A stretch of 64,000 nucleotides of DNA, from the NCBI GenBank assembly GCA_017962375.1, contig JAGCVJ010000015.1, positions 124,001-188,000 of the forward strand, written 5' to 3'. Positions 36,436 to 42,157 of the stretch are shown piece by piece. This stretch comes from Bacteroidales bacterium. Lineage in GTDB: Bacteria; Bacteroidota; Bacteroidia; Bacteroidales; UBA932. How positions within the stretch are numbered: the first letter of the stretch is position 1; every line of letters starts with the position of its first letter. The notes beneath the pieces were generated by a model that worked only from the letters and a program-made list of their open reading frames with translations, was not told the DNA's origin and did not search any database. Position numbers and translations under genes: made by a program.

Positions 36436-36499
36436 ATTTACAAAACCCTCTCCTCATAATTTAGAATTTAATTGTTTGAGAATTCTGAAGAATACAAAA

Positions 36500-37075
36500 T
36501 CATTCATTATTGGCAAGTAGTTCAAAGATTTTCTCCTGGTACTGCCTCATTTTCTCTATACTTTTGTTTGGCACACCCGTTACCGTTATCTCATTTTTGG
36601 AATTCAGTAAAAAACAGTCTCTTGAGTTGTCTTTCAAAACCAAATGGTTTAATTTTTTGAAGATACCTGCAGTATCTATCCATACTGGATAATCGAAGGC
36701 TTGAATTTTCAATATTTTTAGAAGTGTGTAAATATCAGACTTTCGAGGATTTAATATGAAATATACCGGAACGGGCCTAGGTAACGTTTCACAATATGTA
36801 ATCATATCAGACCACTCAAACATCTGATTCAGCAGGCAAGAGGAGCACTCTATCGAGTCGTAATATACTATGATTTTAGGACCGTCCTCTATTAAAAGAA
36901 CAGTGTCTCTTCCGTTGTATTTCGGTATAAGATCTGGTGACAATATTATCGTTTTGCCCGAAATGTCTCTCTCATCCAACGCTTTCCTTTTTCCTCTATA
37001 ATTACTACAGGAAAACAACAATATGCAGCCTATCAGCATTAAACAACTAATCTTCATTCTTTTTTCAACGTTCAT
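36500..37075 (-). CDS. Thioredoxin-fold lipoprotein 2 (CxxC)
   Basis: A 191-residue lipoprotein (lipobox LLFSC, Cys23) with a thioredoxin/redoxin-type domain. The strand IIVYYDSIECSSCLLNQMF holds an EC-SS-C pair (C77, C80) in the position of the TlpA/thioredoxin CxxC. The fold continues with VPVYFILNPRKSD, YPVWIDTAGIFKKLN and a GVPNKS-like cis-Pro region. It is placed outside the cytoplasm by its signal, so it is a candidate oxidoreductase for the exported Cys-rich peptides. Its ATG overlaps the propeller stop (ATGA); MKISCL at 37057 is an alternative start. Confidence 0.78.
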   Translation of the reverse strand: MNVEKRMKISCLMLIGCILLFSCSNYRGKRKALDERDISGKTIILSPDLIPKYNGRDTVLLIEDGPKIIVYYDSIECSSCLLNQMFEWSDMITYCETLPRPVPVYFILNPRKSDIYTLLKILKIQAFDYPVWIDTAGIFKKLNHLVLKDNSRDCFLLNSKNEITVTGVPNKSIEKMRQYQEKIFELLANNE

Positions 37076-38160
37076 TTCAACTGATATTTGACAATGATGG
37101 GATTATTGTTGTCTTCCACCTTTTGCAAATAAGTTCTTTGCTCCGAACTTATATTAATAAAACCATTAGTAAACAGTTCTTCAATAATGTTCTTTGGAAT
37201 TACAGCATATAGACAATTATCGCTCTCCAAAGAGAACGGAATGCCCTTTTCCAGTGTAAAAATATTGTTGTCGCTTTTCCTGACAACCACATTTAGAGAT
37301 GAGTTACAACTAAACAAAATGATACTATCTGTTTCAACAAAGTTGTTTACTGAATACACTTTATCAGTTGTTCTCCACTCCTGAAGTTTGTTAATATAGT
37401 ACCTGTCTTCTTCAAACTCCTTTATTTCAAAAGGATTTTCTTCTTTATCCCCAAAAGAAAAAGAATATTTTAAATCAAATCCTCTGTGAGTTATCCTATA
37501 TATCTGCTTTCTAGCAGAAGCCAAAAACAAAAGTCCACCATTATATGATTTAAATGGAGAATTAGATGCTTTGAATGGTGTTTTATACTCTAGACACCTG
37601 TTAGAAACAGTCATATCAGATATAACTCTGCCATTCTTAGAATTAAATAAGCACGCCTTGCCTTCTGAACTGGAATAAAAAGCAGCAATTGAATCATTTA
37701 CTGGTTGGAAATACGATGCGTTTTTAAATGGCAACTCTGTTTCTTTCAGAAAATAAAAATCTGCATCATATGTTATGATTGAAGAGGAGTAACTGTCTAA
37801 AACTTGAATATTCCCAGATAATGGATCTATATAAAAATCATTGATTATAACATATTCGCCCGGACCTCTTCCTCTCCTATTGAGTTTCCTTAAATAATCA
37901 CCCTTCAAATCAAACTCAAAAACGATGTTTTGAATTTCATCTAGAATGTATATGCTGTTTTTGTTCACAAGAATCTTCGTCGCACGTATAATGTCATTAT
38001 CTTCTGACGTTTTAAGCGCCACAAAATCTTGGTTCACTACAATATCCTGCAAATAAAATACATCTGCATTTTGGACATTAAAGACGTCTCCGCGTTGCGT
38101 TCCGCCAATCATGCATGATACTGCCAACAGAGACAATAAGCAGTAATAGACCTTTTTCAT
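37072..38160 (-). CDS. 6-bladed beta-propeller lipoprotein 2
   Basis: A 362-residue lipoprotein (lipobox LAVSC, Cys16). The signature RRGRGPGEYVIINDFYI (about residue 94-110) is the most canonical GxGPGEY in the locus, followed by repeated strand motifs (GNIQVLDSYSSSIITYD, SIYILDEIQNIVFEFD, KQIYRITHRGFDLKYSF) typical of 6-bladed propellers. No catalytic residues. It lies 7 bases downstream of peptide 2 and overlaps the thioredoxin-fold gene that follows, so peptide 2, this propeller and the oxidoreductase are one translationally linked module. Confidence 0.82.
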   Translation of the reverse strand: MKKVYYCLLSLLAVSCMIGGTQRGDVFNVQNADVFYLQDIVVNQDFVALKTSEDNDIIRATKILVNKNSIYILDEIQNIVFEFDLKGDYLRKLNRRGRGPGEYVIINDFYIDPLSGNIQVLDSYSSSIITYDADFYFLKETELPFKNASYFQPVNDSIAAFYSSSEGKACLFNSKNGRVISDMTVSNRCLEYKTPFKASNSPFKSYNGGLLFLASARKQIYRITHRGFDLKYSFSFGDKEENPFEIKEFEEDRYYINKLQEWRTTDKVYSVNNFVETDSIILFSCNSSLNVVVRKSDNNIFTLEKGIPFSLESDNCLYAVIPKNIIEELFTNGFINISSEQRTYLQKVEDNNNPIIVKYQLK

Positions 38161-38167
38161 TGTTATA

Positions 38168-38479
38168 TTAGGGTTGCTGATCTCCCATTGAAGGAAGATT
38201 TAAAAGTGCTACCATTGACGCAGTACATCTATCTACAGGACGTCCTGTCCATTTGCAGTAAAAATAACTGCCGAACCCATAAAAACCATTGTTATATGCC
38301 AAATCCCAACAATAGCCCCAATCAGAATCGCAAGAAACCACTACTGGATCCAATTCCTGAGCCATAGCTACAGAACCACAATAATTCCTATTTGAATAAT
38401 TGCTGCGCACGGAAAAAACCATACTTACGGCAATTATGAAATAAAGGAATAAAAACGCTGAAATTCTTTTCTTTTTCAT
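38168..38479 (-). CDS. Cys-rich small secreted peptide 2
   Basis: A 103-residue precursor with a basic, hydrophobic N-terminus (MKKKRISAFLFLYFIIAVSMVFSV) and a likely cleavage site around VAMAQ (about 40). After that it has four Cys (C50, C57, C75, C85); a further C34 would be lost if cleavage is at residue 40. It is rich in aromatic residues (GYCWDL, FYGFGSYFYCKW). It is less like peptides 1 and 3 in sequence but occupies the same genetic slot. Its ATG overlaps the stop of thioredoxin-fold lipoprotein 1 (ATGA). Function unknown; a two-disulfide peptide is a reasonable inference. Confidence 0.7.
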   Translation of the reverse strand: MKKKRISAFLFLYFIIAVSMVFSVRSNYSNRNYCGSVAMAQELDPVVVSCDSDWGYCWDLAYNNGFYGFGSYFYCKWTGRPVDRCTASMVALLNLPSMGDQQP

Positions 38480-39057
38480 AAGTCAGATTGTTTAAGATTT
38501 AATTTTTTAGTGAATAAGTTGAATAATTTTTTGTTAGCTAAAGGATTGCCAATAAAAACAGGTGTTCCATCATTGTTTATTAAGAACGTATGTAAAATAG
38601 TGCTTGTTGGTATACCGGGATTTAATTTTTGGAATTGATTGTTAATGTCTATATAAACAGGAAAGTTGTAGCTTAAACTGTTTTCGTTCAAAAGCTTAAT
38701 TATATGTTCTGCCATATCAGCACGGGGAGAAAAGACAACCATCAACGAAAAAGCTCCCGTTGCTTTGGATATGGAGTCTAATCTATTAAATTGAGATATA
38801 TTTGCTATGGCACATTCAGAACACTCGAAACTTGGTACAAAATGAATTAGCTTATAGTTATTTGCCTTACTATTTATATCTACTTTATTCTGGTTCAAAA
38901 CAAGGAAGTTTTCGTGTAAAACTATTTTTGATGCCTTTAACTGCTGATATTCACTTTTAATCAAACTTTCTTTGCACGACACAACAACTAGAATCGTCAA
39001 CAACATCCAGGACAATTTCATAATAACCAAATATTTAGTAATGTTTGTCTTTTTCAA
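38476..39057 (-). CDS. Thioredoxin-fold lipoprotein 1 (CxxC)
   Basis: A 193-residue lipoprotein (lipobox VVVSC, Cys28) whose domain mirrors the 36.5-kb paralogue: strand IHFVPSFECSECAIANISQF contains C79 and C82 as FECSEC. It is followed by SLMVVFSPRADM, FPVYIDINNQFQKLNPGIP and HTFLINNDGTPVFIG. Sequence similarity to lipoprotein 2 is low outside the fold, so these are diverged paralogues. It is translationally coupled to propeller 1 before it and peptide 2 after it. An exported dithiol or disulfide oxidoreductase for the peptides is inferred. MKLSWML at 39021 is an alternative start. Confidence 0.78.
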   Translation of the reverse strand: MKKTNITKYLVIMKLSWMLLTILVVVSCKESLIKSEYQQLKASKIVLHENFLVLNQNKVDINSKANNYKLIHFVPSFECSECAIANISQFNRLDSISKATGAFSLMVVFSPRADMAEHIIKLLNENSLSYNFPVYIDINNQFQKLNPGIPTSTILHTFLINNDGTPVFIGNPLANKKLFNLFTKKLNLKQSDL

Positions 39058-40163
39058 AATGTCTTATGTATATAGATTTTAAGCAAGTATGTCTTACTTG
39101 ACTCTATATGTAATTCCTCTGCAAATGAAGAAATTGCCTTAAACATTGGCCCGTGGTTCTTTTCATTATCTACCATACAATTATATATCATAAAGAAGGA
39201 AGAGTCGTCTGATGCAAGGAATCTTATATCACCATCGTTTGGAGAAGTTATCCATCTAAACCCTTTATGTGTATTTCTATCGAAGACAAATGAAACATCA
39301 TCTCCTCCCCGACCGGCACAGCGGAAATAAACATGATTATCGGTCTGATATAAATCCAAGGGTAATTTATAGTAATCTGAAGACATATAAACGCTAATAT
39401 CTTCACTGGCCTTGTTATAAAAGAACCTAGCTGGTATGTTCTTTTGCTCAAAATCAATCTTAAGAGATGGATATATTCCGTCTTCTCCTAAACAATAAAA
39501 TATGTTTTCATTGTTTTGAGGTCTCAAAAAATACTTGTTTCCAGAAGATTGTGTGATGTTAAACAGGGAAAAAGTACAGTCTTCCCTATCAATGAATTCC
39601 TCAACAATCCCGCCCGAACCGTCAATTGCAAACAACAAAGGATCTCCAGTTTTTCTGTTATCGTTGAATTTGGGAGCAAAAGAAGAAAACACATATACCC
39701 CACTTGTTCCAAAAGGAGCTATCGCATCGCCTGGTGATTTTATATCAAGTATAAAGCTTTTGTGTTTACCCCTATTGTAAACCGGGAAATAATGTATTGT
39801 CTGGTTGTCAAGTATTATCAGAGTATCACCCCTTATTGCTATGTCAGAAGCGGACACATATTCATTGGATGCGCGTCCTTTCATTACAGGCTGACGAACT
39901 TTTGAACAATTCTCCTCAAAAAGAAGAACTTGACCTGTTGCATCAAGCAACAATAAATCTCCTCTTTGAGTAAGCAGAGCTTTAGAAACAACTCCAAACG
40001 GCAAAGAGTCATTAATTGGAATAAATACTATTTCTCTTATATAATCTGATATGTCGGACGCTTCTTCTGCTTCAGATATGCTATAAACCGGTATCTTCGC
40101 CTGTTGTTTATTGACACAGCTCGTGATTGACAGTACTAATATGATAACGGCTACTCTGACCAT
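39054..40163 (-). CDS. 6-bladed beta-propeller lipoprotein 1
   Basis: A 369-residue lipoprotein (lipobox SITSC, Cys16). The family's GxGPGEY step appears as KGRASNEYVSASDI, with repeated propeller strands around it (GDLLLLDATGQVLLFEE, DTLIILDNQTIHYFPVY, DNHVYFRCAGRGGDD). It is the most diverged of the three propellers. It begins 1 base after the stop of Cys-rich peptide 1 and overlaps the following thioredoxin-fold gene. A binding or delivery protein for the peptide is inferred from this pairing. Confidence 0.75.
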   Translation of the reverse strand: MVRVAVIILVLSITSCVNKQQAKIPVYSISEAEEASDISDYIREIVFIPINDSLPFGVVSKALLTQRGDLLLLDATGQVLLFEENCSKVRQPVMKGRASNEYVSASDIAIRGDTLIILDNQTIHYFPVYNRGKHKSFILDIKSPGDAIAPFGTSGVYVFSSFAPKFNDNRKTGDPLLFAIDGSGGIVEEFIDREDCTFSLFNITQSSGNKYFLRPQNNENIFYCLGEDGIYPSLKIDFEQKNIPARFFYNKASEDISVYMSSDYYKLPLDLYQTDNHVYFRCAGRGGDDVSFVFDRNTHKGFRWITSPNDGDIRFLASDDSSFFMIYNCMVDNEKNHGPMFKAISSFAEELHIESSKTYLLKIYIHKTF

Positions 40164-40164
40164 A

Positions 40165-40422
40165 TTATTCGCAGCCGATGATTAAGGACGAACTGCAATT
40201 CCCCGCATCGGGGCAATTATCATAATTCTGATTTGGGCAACAATAGTTTTTCCAATAATTGAAAGCCGTTCCTCCACATCCGACTGTTCGATATCGACCA
40301 TGGGGTTTTTCATCTTGACCGGTCAGCGCACCAAGATTATCATCAGCATAAACTGAAACTCTAGCACATATAACAATAGCCATAGCAAGCAAAGCTGCCA
40401 ATAATAAAGAAGCCTTTTTCAT
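40165..40422 (-). CDS. Cys-rich small secreted peptide 1 (NVEALA-like)
   Basis: An 85-residue precursor: signal peptide (about 1-26, MKKASLLLAALLAMAIVI), then DDNLGALTGQDE, which resembles the NVEALA motif that names a family of small Bacteroidota Cys-rich proteins. The C-terminal segment has six Cys (C49, C61, C62, C70, C76, C84) in VGCGG, NYCCPNQNYDNC, GNCSS and IIGCE. It is the first gene after the strongest promoter of the block. It could be a signalling peptide, toxin-like effector or natural-product precursor. No modification enzymes are in the window. Confidence 0.75.
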   Translation of the reverse strand: MKKASLLLAALLAMAIVICARVSVYADDNLGALTGQDEKPHGRYRTVGCGGTAFNYWKNYCCPNQNYDNCPDAGNCSSSLIIGCE

Positions 40423-40465
40423 AGTTGTAATAATTCAATAAATAATGGGTTACGTTTTTGTAAAT

Positions 40466-40496
40466 CAAATTTAACTATTTTATTTTTATGTGCAAC
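40466..40496 (-). promoter_or_regulatory. Promoter of the peptide/propeller operon
   Basis: Read on the minus strand, GTTG (-33, 40493-40496) is followed by a 19-base spacer and a perfect -7 box TAAATTTG (40466-40473), the best promoter in the AT-rich block. The peptide 1 ATG is 44 bases beyond the box. A dyad TTAC-N6-GTAA (40450-40463) lies around the predicted start site and is a possible BlaI-type operator, but it is short and unproven. Confidence 0.6.
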
Positions 40497-40552
40497 TATA
40501 TTTTTTAGTTTTTTATTACAAAGTGCTTTAACATCCTGGCGCCAATAATATC

Positions 40553-41437
40553 TCAGACTAAGGTCATTTCAGCAAAAAAATAGAGACAGAACATCAGAAC
40601 TATCGGGATATAACAAACTTTCAGCTTGCTGGCTGATGATGAATTATTTCTGGACAACATAACTATCCTGTCCTTAAGGGAGTTGACAAAGCATAGAGCG
40701 CTGAAAGAAATGTTATTGTGATGCATGGCCGTTTTCAGCAGAACAGACAGGTAACCAATTCTGTCTAGTTCAGAATCCGCCACATAAGAATCAGCTTGGA
40801 ACTCTTGGATATCTTTTAAATATTGTCTGAAAAGATAAGCAAAAGGATTGAACCACTGTAATGACACCAATATATCAATAAAAATGATGTCGTATGAATG
40901 TCTGGCCAGAACATGACCACATTCGTGTTTTAAAATGTAATGTTCGTTTATTTCATTGAGATTGCTTTCTTGCTCGGATATAACAATATTATTCATCCAG
41001 CTAAAAGAATAACCATGCTCTGTCAAATAAACTTTTATCAACCGCCCCCTAATTGTAAAAGTTTTTATCTCCCTGCTCCTTCTTAACTTCCTGCTAACAG
41101 ATATTATAGGCAGCACCTTTATTAAGAGGCTGATGAAAACACCAACAAAATAAATGGTCGTTATTCCTTGAAAAATGGCTGTTTCATGACTTAAAAACAA
41201 AAACCTGAAAGAAGTATAATGGAAACCAGTTATTTGAACAATCCCGGTTATTGGAGAATAGGTATATGTAAAGACAAACAATGGAACAATAAAAGCAGCA
41301 ATACAAGATACGAATATCGCCCACCTGTTGAATTTATGAAAGGTTTCCTCTCTCAAAAACACATTGAAAAAAACACATAGGACAGCTAAAACAGCAGCAG
41401 TCCTGAACAAATATTTCAGAAAGAGCAGACTCTCCAT
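40553..41437 (-). CDS. M56 (BlaR1/MecR1-like) membrane metalloprotease without sensor domain
   Basis: A 294-residue protein with N-terminal membrane helices (about 12-30, 38-56, 88-112), a cytosolic zinc-protease domain with HECGH at 171-175 and a likely third ligand E212 in QEFQADSYVA, and one final membrane helix. BlaR1 has a large extracellular beta-lactam-binding domain after this; here the protein ends within about ten residues of the last helix. It should therefore sense through its helices or a partner, and cleave the BlaI-type repressor encoded two genes upstream. It is 13 bases after the small 3-TM protein gene. Confidence 0.85.
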   Translation of the reverse strand: MESLLFLKYLFRTAAVLAVLCVFFNVFLREETFHKFNRWAIFVSCIAAFIVPLFVFTYTYSPITGIVQITGFHYTSFRFLFLSHETAIFQGITTIYFVGVFISLLIKVLPIISVSRKLRRSREIKTFTIRGRLIKVYLTEHGYSFSWMNNIVISEQESNLNEINEHYILKHECGHVLARHSYDIIFIDILVSLQWFNPFAYLFRQYLKDIQEFQADSYVADSELDRIGYLSVLLKTAMHHNNISFSALCFVNSLKDRIVMLSRNNSSSASKLKVCYIPIVLMFCLYFFAEMTLV

Positions 41438-41450
41438 TATTCAGAAAGCT

Positions 41451-41765
41451 TTAATGTTTCATCGCTATTTTAGCAAGCGTTGAAATGAGGTAAAGCACTA
41501 AACCGCAGAGGATTTGAAAAACCATAATCTTGAGGGCTGAATATATAAGATGTGGTGCTACATCTCCATTCGATGCTTCAAGGGCCCCAAGAGCGGGAAT
41601 AAATCCGTATAGCGAATAAGCTACACAAAAAGCCAGCCCGAAAGAACCAATCTCCTTAATCTTTTCCGGCTTGCGGAAAAAACAATAGAGCATAACAAAA
41701 AAGATTATCACAACGAGAACAAAAAAAAGCGTTGGAAAATCGTGATTTTGAAAAAAATCTGACAT
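41451..41765 (-). CDS. Small 3-TM membrane protein (MotA/TolQ/ExbB-like core?)
   Basis: A 104-residue protein with three hydrophobic segments (about 12-30, 40-60 and 74-100) and few charges. The last part, YGFIPALGALEASNGDVAPHLIYSALKIM, loosely resembles the conserved core of the TolQ/ExbB/MotA proton-channel family, but the protein is far shorter and lacks the rest of the domain. It is not recognised with confidence. It sits between the BlaI gene (3 bases away) and the M56 gene, so a role in signal transfer to the protease is plausible. Confidence 0.6.
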   Translation of the reverse strand: MSDFFQNHDFPTLFFVLVVIIFFVMLYCFFRKPEKIKEIGSFGLAFCVAYSLYGFIPALGALEASNGDVAPHLIYSALKIMVFQILCGLVLYLISTLAKIAMKH

Positions 41766-41768
41766 AAT

Positions 41769-42143
41769 TTATTTCCGTTTGAGTGATTCAACTTTTGCTA
41801 CAAGCTCTTTCAGTTCATCAACTGATATTTTATTCTCATCAACAAATGCCGAGACAACATTCATATAAGAATTGCCAAAATATTTGTCAATTATATTGGA
41901 AAGAGACTGCTTTTTATATTCATCTTCAGTCACTATAGCATAATACTGATATGTCGGACCATAATCGTTATGGTTCAGAAAGCCTTCAGCCTCCAGATTT
42001 CTTACAAACGTTGAAAGAGTGTTGAAGTGAGGTTTGGGATCTGGATACAGAGCCCTTAACTCCCTGACAAAAAGAGGGCCCTTTTGCCAGAAACATCTCA
42101 TGATTTCCTCTTCTCGGCGAGTCAGTTTTTTCATTGATGCCAT
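41769..42143 (-). CDS. BlaI/MecI/CopY-family transcriptional repressor
   Basis: A 124-residue winged-helix repressor. Its N-terminal domain is typical (LTRREEEIMRCFWQKGPLFVREL, then HFNTLSTFVRNLEAEGFL), with a short C-terminal dimerisation helix (NKISVDELKELVAKVESLKRK). In BlaI/MecI systems the protease cleaves between the two domains to free the operator. It begins only 14 bases after the mscS stop, so it may be read partly from the mscS transcript; no promoter is visible in that gap. MKKLTRR at 42134 is an alternative start. Confidence 0.9.
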   Translation of the reverse strand: MASMKKLTRREEEIMRCFWQKGPLFVRELRALYPDPKPHFNTLSTFVRNLEAEGFLNHNDYGPTYQYYAIVTEDEYKKQSLSNIIDKYFGNSYMNVVSAFVDENKISVDELKELVAKVESLKRK

Positions 42144-42157
42144 TTGATGATCAATAA

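Noticed and set aside
40553..42143. Beta-lactam resistance regulator (BlaI/BlaR1)
   Set aside because: No beta-lactamase or penicillin-binding protein gene is nearby, and the M56 protein has no penicillin-binding sensor domain, so calling it a resistance locus would be unsupported.
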